Below, in pieces: positions 1 to 7,825 of a stretch of 15,388 nucleotides of DNA. Source of the DNA: CBFGWV01 sp965652545 (GTDB lineage Bacteria > Pseudomonadota > Gammaproteobacteria > Competibacterales > Competibacteraceae); assembly GCA_965652545.1 (NCBI GenBank), contig CBFGWV010000097.1, positions 1 to 15,388 of the forward strand, in the 5' to 3' direction. The first letter of the stretch is position 1, and each line of letters starts with the position of its first letter. Under the pieces are notes generated by a model, which worked only from the letters and a program-made list of their open reading frames with translations, ran no database searches and was not told the DNA's origin. The translations under genes and the position numbers were made by a program.

Positions 1-166
1 CAGCGCGTCGGAACACGACCTACCGGCTCGGCCGCAGGCGGGTTCGGGCGCCTGAAGCCACTAACGGCACCACGTGAGGAATGCGGGTCACACCCGTTTC
101 TGCAGCAGGATACTAAGCTTTGTCGGCGCGGTGCGCCGTCACCACAAGCATGAGGGGGAGCGACAA
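1..166 (+). other. Leader region before the large membrane protein gene; possible 3' end of an upstream gene
   Basis: No complete gene fits here. Two plus-strand frames are open from the window edge: one ends with TGA at 53-55, the other with TGA at 151-153. Either could be the tail of an upstream gene; neither fragment is long enough to recognise. A small hairpin (CGGGT 84-88, loop 89-91, ACCCG 92-96) is followed by TTTCT and might be a weak terminator for that gene. Confidence 0.3.
87..114 (+). promoter_or_regulatory. Possible sigma70-type promoter for the large membrane protein gene
   Basis: GTCACA at 87-92 (4 of 6 matches to TTGACA) and GATACT at 109-114 (4 of 6 matches to TATAAT) are separated by 16 bp. 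Transcription would start near 121, about 46 nt before the chosen ATG. This is a consensus match by eye only and overlaps the small hairpin at 84-96. Confidence 0.25.
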
Positions 167-3100
167 ATGGATGTCCGGCCGTGGGTGTTTCTGGTGCTGC
201 TACTGTTCGCCGTGCCCATGTCGGCACTGGGCCAACCGGAGGAGGAGGATGCCGGCGTGGCCACGGTGATCCCGCCGGATCTGCGCCCGTGGGTGCCGTG
301 GGTGTTGCGCGATACGCCGGAGCAGGACTGCCCGCGCACCTGGGGGCGCGATGAGACGATCTGCCTGTGGCCGACATGGCTCGATCTGGAGATCGACGAC
401 CAGGGCGCTCGCTTCGCCTTCGGCGGGTTGGCGACCGCGCCGGGGCTGGTGACACTGCCCGGTGGCGCGGGGCAATGGCCGACGGGCGTGACGCTCGGGG
501 GCGTGCCGGTGAGTGTGCTCGATCAAAACGGCCGTCCGACGGTGCCGCTGGATCAGCCCGGCGTCTTCGATGTGCGCGGGCGGATCGCCTGGGCGCGGCT
601 GCCGGAAAGCTTGGCGCTGCCGGCGGTCGGCCGGTTGAGCGTGAGCCGCGACGGCGAGACGGTGGAACCTCGCCGGGCCGAGGACGGCGGGTTGTGGCTG
701 CGCGGTGGTGAACAGGCGCAGGCGGCGGGCCAGGCCGATGCACTGGAGCTGAACGTCTACCGCCGCTTCGAGGACTCGGTGCCGCATCGGCTGGAGACGC
801 GCCTGCGGCTGGAGGTGACCGGGCGGGTGCGTGAAGCGGTGCTGCCACCGGTGCTGCCGGAGGCGTTCCGCCCCCTGACCGTGGATAGCCAGCTGCCGGC
901 TCGGCTGGAGACCGACGGCCGTCTGCGTGTGCAAGTGCGCCCCGGCACCTGGATGGTGACGGTGCATGCCGTGGCAACCCAACCGTTGGACAGCCTGGCG
1001 ATTGCCGCCACGCCGGCGCCCTGGCCCGAGGCGGAGATCTGGGCCTTCCAGGCCAGCCCGGCGCTGCGCCTGGTCGAACTCGGCGGCGCGCCCACCGTAG
1101 ATGCGGCGCAGACCAGCGTACCCCCCGACTGGTGGCATCTGCCCTTGTACCGCCTGACCGCCGATTCGCCCTTGACGGTAACCGAGCGGCAACGCGGCGA
1201 TGCCAACCCCCAGCCTGACCGCATTACCCTCGATCGCAGCCTGTGGCTGGATTTCGACGGTCGTGGATTCACCGTGCGGGATGCGTTTGACGGGCAGTTT
1301 CACAGCGGTGGCAGGCTCACGGTGAACCCACCGCTGGAACCGGGCCGGATCGCGGTCAATGGTGACGATCAGTTCATCACCCGGCTCGAGGAGGACAGCG
1401 GTGCCGGGGTGGAGCTGCGGCTGGGCCAGGCGAGCATCGTGGCCGAGAGTCGCTTGCCGTTGCCGCCGACCGGCGATCTGCCCGCGGTCGGCTGGTCGAC
1501 CACCCCCGAGCGTCTGAGCTGGTCGGTCAACCTGCCACCGGCCTGGCGCCTACTCACCGCGCAGGGCGCGCAATCGGTCTCCGGTGCCTGGCTGCATGCC
1601 TGGTCGCTTCTGGATTTGTTCCTGGTGTTGTTCATTGCCCTGGCCGCGCAGCGGGTGCTGGGCTGGGGCTGGGGTACCGTCGCCCTGCTGGGCGCGGCGC
1701 TCGCCTACCCTGAGAACGACAGCCCGGTGGTGCTGTGGTTGCCGGCGGTGGCGCTGCTGGCCATGGGTCGCGGCCTGGCCGAGGGACGGTTGCAACGGCT
1801 GATCAACGTCACGCGGGCGGCGGTCATGCTGATCCTGGTGGTCGGCGTGGTGGCATTTGCCGTGACGCAGGTGCGGATGGCACTGTATCCGCAGCTGGAG
1901 TTCGGGGGCTATACGCCGTCTCCAGCGGATGTGGCCGGCGGCTACGCACCGCAGAAGGAGGCTGGCCCATCCGTGCCGATGCTCTCGCGTGACATGGCGA
2001 CGATCGCCTCCGCCCCCCAGGCCCCACCACCCCCAGCGCCACGCGAGCTGCCGGCCTACGACCCGGAGGCGCGCATCCAGACCGGCCCGGGTGTGCCGGA
2101 CTGGAGTTGGTCCACCGTCCGCCTCGGCTGGCAAGGCCCGGTCACCGCCGACACCCATGTCCGCCTGTGGCTGTCGCCGCCACCGCTGACCCGCGCCTTG
2201 CGCGTCGTGGCCGTGATCCTGGTGGTCCTGCTGAGCCTGCGCCTGATCCGTGACACGCCGTGGCGACACTGGCGGTTGGGTGCGGCAGGCGGGCTGCTGC
2301 TGGCCACCGGTACAGCCGCGGCAGAGATGCCGGACCCGGCGTTGCTGGAGGCCTTGCGCGAACATCTGACCAAGCCCCCGTTGTGCGCACCCTACTGCGC
2401 CGGTGTCGAAGCGCTGACGATCACCGTGGACGGGGACACGCTCACCCTGAACCTGACTGTGCTGGCCCAATCCCGCGTGGGCATCCCCCTGCCGGTGGAC
2501 GATCGCGGGCTGCGCAACCTGCGCGTGCACATCGGCAACGACCCCGCCGCCGCGCTGGCCCGCGACAACGCCGGCCAACTGTGGTTAGCCGTTCCGGCCG
2601 GGCGACACCGGGTGACGATCGATGCCCACATACCCACCGCCGTCGGCCGCGTCGATATTCCACGACCGATGAGCGGTGGGCTTCTGACGCTCGATATCGA
2701 GGGATGGAGCGTCGACGGTGCCGATGAGCCGGGCGTGCTGCAACTGACCCGCGCCGCACCGGTGGAGGAGCAGGCCGGCAGCGGCCTGGAGCCGGCCGAC
2801 CTGCCACCATTGGTTCGAGTCGACCGGCATCTGAACCTGGGTGTGGACTGGCGGGTGGACAGCACCGCACGGCGACTGGGCGACAGCAACCGCGCCCTGA
2901 CACTGCGCATCCCCTTGCTCACCGGTGAACGCATCACAACCGCCGGTCTGGAGACGGCGGACGGCGAGGCCATCGTGCGCTTTGCCGCCGGCCAGGCCGT
3001 TGCCAGCTGGGTATCGATCCTGCCGCGAGTGGATCGCCTGGACCTGGTCGCCAGCGACCGCGACGAGCTGACGGAGACCTGGCGCCTGGACGCGGCCAGC

Positions 3101-4174
3101 CTGTGGCATGTGGAGCACGAGGGGCTGGTGCCGGTGTTCCGTCTGGACGGCAACCGCTGGACACCGCAATGGCAACCCTGGCCCGGCGAGCGGCTCAGCC
3201 TGCACATCACCCGCCCCCAGGGGGTGGATGGCGCCGTGTTCACCATTGACAGTGCCGACCTGGACATGACTCCGGGCGACACTTTACTGGACGCCACCCT
3301 GGCGCTTGCCGTGCGCGCCAGCCGCGGTATCGACCATAGCCTCACCCTGCCCGCGGATAGCGAGGTCCAGTCGCTGACCGTCAATGGCGAGCGTCGGCCG
3401 GTGGATGTCCAGGGCACCCGCCTGCGCTTGCGCCTGGAGCCGGCCACGCGGCAGGTCGTGCTCAACTGGCGTCAACCCCTGACCGGCTACCGCACACCGG
3501 CGCTCGACCTTGGAACCTCTGCGGTCAACACCCGCATCAGTTTGAATGTGCCCCACGACCGTTGGGTGCTTGCCGTCGGCGGTCCGCAGCTGGGGCCGGC
3601 AGTGTTGATCTGGGGGGTGCTGGTGGTGATTGCCGGTGTCGCCGTGGGCCTGGGTGTCAGCCGACTGACGCCGCTGGGCATCGTCGCCTGGTTCCTGCTG
3701 GGCGTGGGCCTGAGCCAGGTCAGCCTGTGGGCGGCCGTGCCCGTCGTCCTGTGGCTGCTGGCTTTGGCGCATCGCGACCGAACCGCACCATCGACCGGGA
3801 CGTGGTGGTGGTTCGATCTCAAGCAGATCGGCTTGGGCGTGCTCACGGTGATCGCGCTCATCGCACTGACCGCGGCCGTCGCCCAAGGCCTGCTGGGCGG
3901 GCCGGATATGCAGATCAACGGCAACGGGTCTTACGCAAACCATCTTCGTTGGTACCAGGACCGGGTCGATGGCACCCTGCCCGCCGCCTGGGCAGTGACC
4001 GCGCCCCTGTGGCTGTATCGGGTACTGATGCTGCTGTGGGCGCTGTGGCTGGCGTTCGCTCTGCTGGGTTGGTTGCGCTGGGGATGGCAGGTGTTCGGCA
4101 AAGGCGGCCTGTGGCGAAGCCGGCCCGGGCGCCGCGACAATCCGGCGGCAAACCCCGCGCCGCTGGCGGAGTGA
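167..4174 (+). CDS. Large exported multi-pass inner-membrane protein of unknown function, two-module architecture
   Basis: I do not recognise a named family. The ATG at 167 is chosen because GGGGGAG lies at 154-160 and the protein then starts with a clear signal peptide (residues 1-22, cleavage likely after ALGQ or nearby); an in-frame ATG at 74 would put 31 unlikely residues in front. The product is 1335 residues. Residues 25-475 look like a periplasmic beta-rich region with a cysteine pair (C55, C66). Hydrophobic segments follow at about 481-495, 503-535 and 551-568. Next come a Pro/Ala-rich linker (about 612-630), a membrane segment at 677-694 and a second signal-peptide-like segment at 704-720. 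A second periplasmic beta-rich region (about 721-1140) starts with a PPLCAPYCAG cysteine motif (C740, C744). Membrane helices follow at about 1144-1200, 1220-1240 and 1281-1303. No catalytic motif is evident. A role as an envelope scaffold or transport-related protein is only a guess. Confidence 0.75.
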   Translation: MDVRPWVFLVLLLFAVPMSALGQPEEEDAGVATVIPPDLRPWVPWVLRDTPEQDCPRTWGRDETICLWPTWLDLEIDDQGARFAFGGLATAPGLVTLPGGAGQWPTGVTLGGVPVSVLDQNGRPTVPLDQPGVFDVRGRIAWARLPESLALPAVGRLSVSRDGETVEPRRAEDGGLWLRGGEQAQAAGQADALELNVYRRFEDSVPHRLETRLRLEVTGRVREAVLPPVLPEAFRPLTVDSQLPARLETDGRLRVQVRPGTWMVTVHAVATQPLDSLAIAATPAPWPEAEIWAFQASPALRLVELGGAPTVDAAQTSVPPDWWHLPLYRLTADSPLTVTERQRGDANPQPDRITLDRSLWLDFDGRGFTVRDAFDGQFHSGGRLTVNPPLEPGRIAVNGDDQFITRLEEDSGAGVELRLGQASIVAESRLPLPPTGDLPAVGWSTTPERLSWSVNLPPAWRLLTAQGAQSVSGAWLHAWSLLDLFLVLFIALAAQRVLGWGWGTVALLGAALAYPENDSPVVLWLPAVALLAMGRGLAEGRLQRLINVTRAAVMLILVVGVVAFAVTQVRMALYPQLEFGGYTPSPADVAGGYAPQKEAGPSVPMLSRDMATIASAPQAPPPPAPRELPAYDPEARIQTGPGVPDWSWSTVRLGWQGPVTADTHVRLWLSPPPLTRALRVVAVILVVLLSLRLIRDTPWRHWRLGAAGGLLLATGTAAAEMPDPALLEALREHLTKPPLCAPYCAGVEALTITVDGDTLTLNLTVLAQSRVGIPLPVDDRGLRNLRVHIGNDPAAALARDNAGQLWLAVPAGRHRVTIDAHIPTAVGRVDIPRPMSGGLLTLDIEGWSVDGADEPGVLQLTRAAPVEEQAGSGLEPADLPPLVRVDRHLNLGVDWRVDSTARRLGDSNRALTLRIPLLTGERITTAGLETADGEAIVRFAAGQAVASWVSILPRVDRLDLVASDRDELTETWRLDAASLWHVEHEGLVPVFRLDGNRWTPQWQPWPGERLSLHITRPQGVDGAVFTIDSADLDMTPGDTLLDATLALAVRASRGIDHSLTLPADSEVQSLTVNGERRPVDVQGTRLRLRLEPATRQVVLNWRQPLTGYRTPALDLGTSAVNTRISLNVPHDRWVLAVGGPQLGPAVLIWGVLVVIAGVAVGLGVSRLTPLGIVAWFLLGVGLSQVSLWAAVPVVLWLLALAHRDRTAPSTGTWWWFDLKQIGLGVLTVIALIALTAAVAQGLLGGPDMQINGNGSYANHLRWYQDRVDGTLPAAWAVTAPLWLYRVLMLLWALWLAFALLGWLRWGWQVFGKGGLWRSRPGRRDNPAANPAPLAE

Positions 4175-4181
4175 GGCCCTT

Positions 4182-4207
4182 GTGTCGGCGGGCGCGCCCG
4201 CCGACAC
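4182..4207 (+). terminator. Perfect 26-bp GC-rich palindrome; probable hairpin terminator or attenuator
   Basis: Two 13-base arms (GTGTCGGCGGGCG and its exact reverse complement) can form a stem of about 11 bp with a CGCG loop. It starts 8 nt after the stop codon of the large membrane protein gene and fills much of the 64-nt gap before the zinc-ribbon gene. The bases after it on the plus strand (TGTCTG) are not a proper T-tract, so a classic intrinsic terminator is not certain. An mRNA 3'-end-protecting or attenuating hairpin is equally possible. Confidence 0.5.
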
Positions 4208-4238
4208 TGTCTGAAAGCACAGCGCACGGAGATGCCCG

Positions 4239-4778
4239 ATGAGCACAAACGGTTCGCAGAATCGGATGACCACCGCCTACCGCCGCATGCTGGAGCGGTT
4301 GCACGACCAGTTGGAGCGCATCGAAGCCGGTGAACGCGAGCTGGAGCCGGCCGTCCGCCGTGCTATCGACCACGCGTCCGAGACCATGGTGCAGTTGGGC
4401 GAGCTCACACGCGACGAAGCCCATTGGGTGGCCGAGTACCTGCGCCGCGACCTGCACGATGCCGCCGACCATTTACGCGACGAGCGCAACGAGCTGGGCT
4501 CGTGGCTGCGCTTCGACCTGTCGCTGCTGGAAGACCGTCTGGCAGACGTGCTGGCCAAGGTCGTCGACCGCTCGCGTCTGGAGCTGGCCCGCTTCGCCTC
4601 CGAGGACATCGCCGGGCCCGCCCGCTACCACGCCGGTGAAGTCGCCGGTCCCGGCACCCTCGCCTGCATTGCCTGCGGGGCCATCCGCTCACGCGAGGAC
4701 ATCGCCCCCATCACCCCCTGCGACGAATGTGGCGGAACGGTATTCACCCGGGCGCGGGGCGACGAACACATCCCCTGA
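4239..4778 (+). CDS. ybeL: YbeL-family (DUF1451) zinc-ribbon protein
   Basis: The 179-residue protein resembles E. coli YbeL (about 160 residues) along its length. It has an N-terminal charged helical region, probably coiled coil (about 11-115), with the GELTRDE motif at 54-60 followed by an RRDL segment. YHAGEV lies at 130-135. The C-terminal zinc ribbon has C143-x2-C146 and C161-x2-C164. The molecular role of the family is not known; the zinc ribbon suggests nucleic-acid or protein binding. The ATG at 4239 is supported by CGGAG at 4227-4231 with 7-nt spacing. The gene follows the large membrane protein gene after a palindrome. Its last 35 bp overlap the 3' end of lnt on the other strand, so transcription converges here. 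Confidence 0.85.
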   Translation: MSTNGSQNRMTTAYRRMLERLHDQLERIEAGERELEPAVRRAIDHASETMVQLGELTRDEAHWVAEYLRRDLHDAADHLRDERNELGSWLRFDLSLLEDRLADVLAKVVDRSRLELARFASEDIAGPARYHAGEVAGPGTLACIACGAIRSREDIAPITPCDECGGTVFTRARGDEHIP

Positions 4779-6231
4779 CCCACCCGGCCAGCAGCATCAG
4801 GGCAAACAGCACCACCCAAGGCAGATCACCGAATCGGGCATACGGCGTCACCCCCTGGCGGGGCTGGATCTCACCCTTGAGCACCGCGGTCTCGAACAGC
4901 TCGGATGCCATCAGCACCGTGCCGTGGTGATCCACCAACGCCGACACCCCGGTGTTGGTGGCCCGCGCCATCGGGCGCGCCATCTCGATCGCCCGCATGC
5001 GTACGATCTGCAAGTGCTGGTACGGCGCCAATGAGCGCCCGAACCATGCGTCGTTGCTCACATTCACCAGATACCGCGCCTGCGGCATCGAATGACGAAT
5101 CTCCGACCCAAACACCGCCTCGAAACAGATTGACACCCCCACCGGCACTCCGGCCGGCTTCAACAGCGGCTGGTCGGCATCGCCGGGCGTAAAGTCCGCC
5201 ATGGGAATGTCCACGAAATCGCGAAAGACACTGAACAGCCCACGCATCGGCAGGTATTCGCCGAAGGGCAACAACCGGTGCTTGTAATACAAGGCTTCAT
5301 CCGACCCGATACTCACCACCGCGTTGTGGAACACATTCGTATCCCAGGAGCCTGCCGCGATGCCGGTGAGATAATCGCTGCCGCTCTCCCGCGCCTCCTC
5401 GGTCAGTTGCCCGAGAAACGGCCGCATGTCGTCATAAAACGCCGGAATGGCCGTCTCCGGCCAGATGATCACATCGCTGCCGGCCGCCTCGGTCAGGCTC
5501 AGGCCCAGATACCCGCGCAGGGTGCTCTGCAGTAACTCCGGCCGAAACTTTTGCATTTGGCCGATATTGCCCTGAACCACACTGACCGTCAGCGCATCAC
5601 CCTCCACCCGGCTCCACTCGATGGGCTTGAGCACCAATGCCACAGCCCCGGACGCCACCAGCACCGCCACCGCAGCCCAGGGCGATACCCGCAGCATGCG
5701 TAGACACCCGGCCACCAGCATCACCACCGCCGACACACCAAAGACACCCGTTACCGGCGCCAGCGAAGCCAACGGCCCGTCCACCTGAGAGTACCCGATG
5801 GCCAGCCACGGAAACCCGCTGAACAACCAGCTGCGCAGCCACTCCATCAGCCCCCACAGCGCCGGCGCCATGATCGCGTACCGACGCCAATCGGCCACCG
5901 GGGCAAAGCGGTTGAGCAGGCCTGCAAACACCGCCACATACGCCGCCATGAGCATCACGACCAAGGCCGTGCAGAGCACGGCGAACGCCCACGGCGCCCC
6001 ACCGAACTGCGCCAGGCTGATGCTGATCCAGTAAATCCCGGTACTGAAGCCACCCAGCCCGAAAACCAGGCCCAGCACCATCGCCCGCCGTGGCGAGGCA
6101 CCCTCGATCAACCAGAGCAAACCGGCCCACTGCAGCAGAGTGAGCGGCCACCATTCGAAGGGCGAGAACCCCAAAGGCATGGGAAGGCCGAGCAACAAAG
6201 CCAGGACGAGTTGCCGCGGGAAGGAAGACAT
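4744..6231 (-). CDS. lnt: Apolipoprotein N-acyltransferase Lnt
   Basis: Lnt transfers the third acyl chain from a phospholipid to the N-terminal cysteine of lipoproteins at the periplasmic face of the inner membrane. The 495-residue product (E. coli about 512) has about six N-terminal membrane helices (first about 7-22), a nitrilase-like domain (about 213-450) and a final helix (about 471-485). The Glu-Lys-Cys triad is visible: E259 in IIWPETAIP, K317 in YYKHRLLPFGEYLP and C369 in VSICFEAVFG. The start is uncertain. ATG at 6231 puts a short polar N-terminus before helix 1, while ATG at 6279 adds 16 residues; neither has a good Shine-Dalgarno sequence. I prefer 6231 because a TATGAT element overlaps the upstream ATG. 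It is the last gene of the miaB-ybeZYX-lnt series, and its 3' end overlaps the ybeL-like gene. Confidence 0.95.
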   Translation of the reverse strand: MSSFPRQLVLALLLGLPMPLGFSPFEWWPLTLLQWAGLLWLIEGASPRRAMVLGLVFGLGGFSTGIYWISISLAQFGGAPWAFAVLCTALVVMLMAAYVAVFAGLLNRFAPVADWRRYAIMAPALWGLMEWLRSWLFSGFPWLAIGYSQVDGPLASLAPVTGVFGVSAVVMLVAGCLRMLRVSPWAAVAVLVASGAVALVLKPIEWSRVEGDALTVSVVQGNIGQMQKFRPELLQSTLRGYLGLSLTEAAGSDVIIWPETAIPAFYDDMRPFLGQLTEEARESGSDYLTGIAAGSWDTNVFHNAVVSIGSDEALYYKHRLLPFGEYLPMRGLFSVFRDFVDIPMADFTPGDADQPLLKPAGVPVGVSICFEAVFGSEIRHSMPQARYLVNVSNDAWFGRSLAPYQHLQIVRMRAIEMARPMARATNTGVSALVDHHGTVLMASELFETAVLKGEIQPRQGVTPYARFGDLPWVVLFALMLLAGWVRGCVRRPAPG

Positions 6232-6472
6232 GGGCGCTCGTGGAACGGCGACCGCGGAATCGGCGGCCGCCGCGATCATAGCGGAATGGCGATGGGCGGT
6301 GGACTATCGAACGTCACGCAAGGCGGCCCCATCCGATGTCGGGGGCCTCGACCCGACCGTCGGCCGCAGGGATGCGGCTGTCGAGCTCACACGGACGTGT
6401 TCACAGCGCGTCGGGTTGGAGCCGCCGACACCGGATGGGGCGGGAAATGAGCTCCAGACCACCGAGGCGCCC
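6232..6472 (-). promoter_or_regulatory. corC-lnt gap with a possible lnt promoter and small hairpins
   Basis: This 241-bp gap breaks an otherwise tightly packed operon. On the minus strand a TATGAT hexamer (6280-6275) is a good -10 candidate about 44 nt before the preferred lnt ATG; no convincing -35 element is seen 16-18 bp upstream. Two small inverted repeats occur: GCCGCA/TGCGGC (6363-6368 and 6373-6378, GGGA loop on the plus strand) and GGCCCC/GGGGCC (6325-6330 and 6342-6347). Neither has a T-tract. I see no convincing small gene. Confidence 0.3.
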
Positions 6473-7348
6473 TCAGTTCTCGCCGTCCGCCTCGCCCTCG
6501 CCGTCCACTGCCGTATCGAGAACCTTCAACTCCAACAGATGGATACGCCGATTGTCCGCCCGCAATACACGGAAACGGAACCGTCCCAGCGTAATCACCT
6601 CGTTGCGCTTGGGCAGATGCCCCAGGTCCATCATGATCAACCCGCCGACAGTATCGGCCTGATCCTCATCGAACCCGGCATCGAACTGCTCGTTGAAGTC
6701 CTCCACCGGCGTCAAGGCACGAACGATGAAATGCGTATCCGACAACGCCCGCACATCGGCGTCCTCGTCGGCATCGTGCTCATCGTCGATCTCGCCGACG
6801 ATCTGCTCCAACACATCTTCGATCGTCACCAGGCCTGCCACGCCGCCGTACTCATCCACCACGATCGCCATATGCAAGCGCGTCGAGCGGAAGTCTTTGA
6901 GCAGGGTATTGAGCCGTTTACTCTCGGGAATGAATTTGGCCGGACGCAACCGAGACAGAATATCCGGGTGCTCATCGGCGCCGAAATCGCGCAGCAGATC
7001 CTTGGACAGGAGAATGCCCAGCACCTCGTCCCGGCTCTCACCGATGACGGGGACGCGCGAATGGCCAGACTCGACGATCACATCGAGCATGCGCTGGAAC
7101 GGCCAGTCCCGCTCCAACACCACCATCTGCGAGCGCGGAATCATCACATCCCGCACCTGCATCTCCGACACCTCCATGACCCCCTCCATCATGGCCAGGG
7201 CATCGGCATCCAAGAGATCGCGTTGCTGTGCCTCGCGGAGAAGATCGATCAACTCATCGCGGGTCTTGGGTTCACCGGTCAGCGCCAGCCCCAGGCGTTC
7301 CAGCCAAGAGCGGTGCTGACCGTTGGTACTACTAGGGTCGTCGGACAT
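6473..7348 (-). CDS. corC: CorC/YbeX-type CBS-domain protein
   Basis: The 291-residue protein matches the usual CorC/YbeX length (E. coli 292). It is soluble, with no membrane segment, unlike the longer CNNM-type relatives. An N-terminal helical stretch precedes two CBS domains (about 66-125 with VRDVMIPRSQM, and about 135-190 with VVDEYGGVAGLVTIEDVLE). A C-terminal CorC_HlyC transporter-associated domain follows (about 205-280, with ADTVGGLIM). The family is linked to Mg2+/Co2+ efflux and, in E. coli, to ribosome-related phenotypes; the exact activity is unsettled. The ATG at 7348 directly abuts the ybeY stop codon, and AGAGG lies in the ybeY tail, which suggests translational coupling. A very acidic C-terminus (GEGEADGEN) is a small local feature. 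Confidence 0.95.
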   Translation of the reverse strand: MSDDPSSTNGQHRSWLERLGLALTGEPKTRDELIDLLREAQQRDLLDADALAMMEGVMEVSEMQVRDVMIPRSQMVVLERDWPFQRMLDVIVESGHSRVPVIGESRDEVLGILLSKDLLRDFGADEHPDILSRLRPAKFIPESKRLNTLLKDFRSTRLHMAIVVDEYGGVAGLVTIEDVLEQIVGEIDDEHDADEDADVRALSDTHFIVRALTPVEDFNEQFDAGFDEDQADTVGGLIMMDLGHLPKRNEVITLGRFRFRVLRADNRRIHLLELKVLDTAVDGEGEADGEN

Positions 7349-7825
7349 TTAACTCATGACCTCTTGATAGGGGTCGGCTATGGAAAAACGGGCCAGGATG
7401 GCGGTTTCCAACCGCTCCATGACCTCGGCGTCAGCATCGGTCATATGATCGTAGCCCAGCAAATGCAAGGTACCGTGCACCACCATATGTGCCCAATGTG
7501 CCGCCAGCGGCTTGGACTGCTCAGCCGCCTCGCGGCTGACCACCGGCGCACAAACCACCAGATCGCCGATCAACGGCAATGCATCCAGCCCCGGCGGGGT
7601 TTCGAAGGGAAACGACAACACATTGGTGGGCCCGTGCTTGCCACGGTATTGGCCATTGAGCTCGGCGGATTCGGCATCGTCCACCACGCGCACCGTCAAC
7701 TCGGTGTCCGCCGTCCGGCCCGCAGCGTCCAGCGCGGCCGCAACCCAGGCGTGGATCGCCTCCTCACCCGGAACATCGTCGGCCGGATCCACCGCGATCT
7801 GCATATCCACGACCAGCGCGTTCAC
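7349..7825 (-). CDS. ybeY: Endoribonuclease YbeY (rRNA maturation factor)
   Basis: YbeY is a single-strand-specific metallo-endoribonuclease that acts in 16S rRNA 3'-end maturation and ribosome quality control. The 158-residue product matches E. coli in length and shows the zinc-binding motif HGTLHLLGYDH with H117, H121 and H127. The conserved YRGKHGPTNVLSFPFE segment (60-75) contains the invariant Arg, R61. The start is GTG at 7825-7823, chosen because the encoded MNALVVDMQIAV aligns with the start of E. coli YbeY. The GTG overlaps the ybeZ stop in a GTGA arrangement (4 nt shared), as expected for coupled genes. YbeY and YbeZ are known partners, which fits this overlap. Confidence 0.96.
   Translation of the reverse strand: MNALVVDMQIAVDPADDVPGEEAIHAWVAAALDAAGRTADTELTVRVVDDAESAELNGQYRGKHGPTNVLSFPFETPPGLDALPLIGDLVVCAPVVSREAAEQSKPLAAHWAHMVVHGTLHLLGYDHMTDADAEVMERLETAILARFSIADPYQEVMS

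Noticed and set aside
1550..4273. Several long minus-strand open frames under the large membrane protein gene
   Set aside because: The plus-strand frame has a signal peptide, membrane helices and a ribosome binding site; the opposite frames are His/Gln/Arg/Pro-rich low-complexity shadows.
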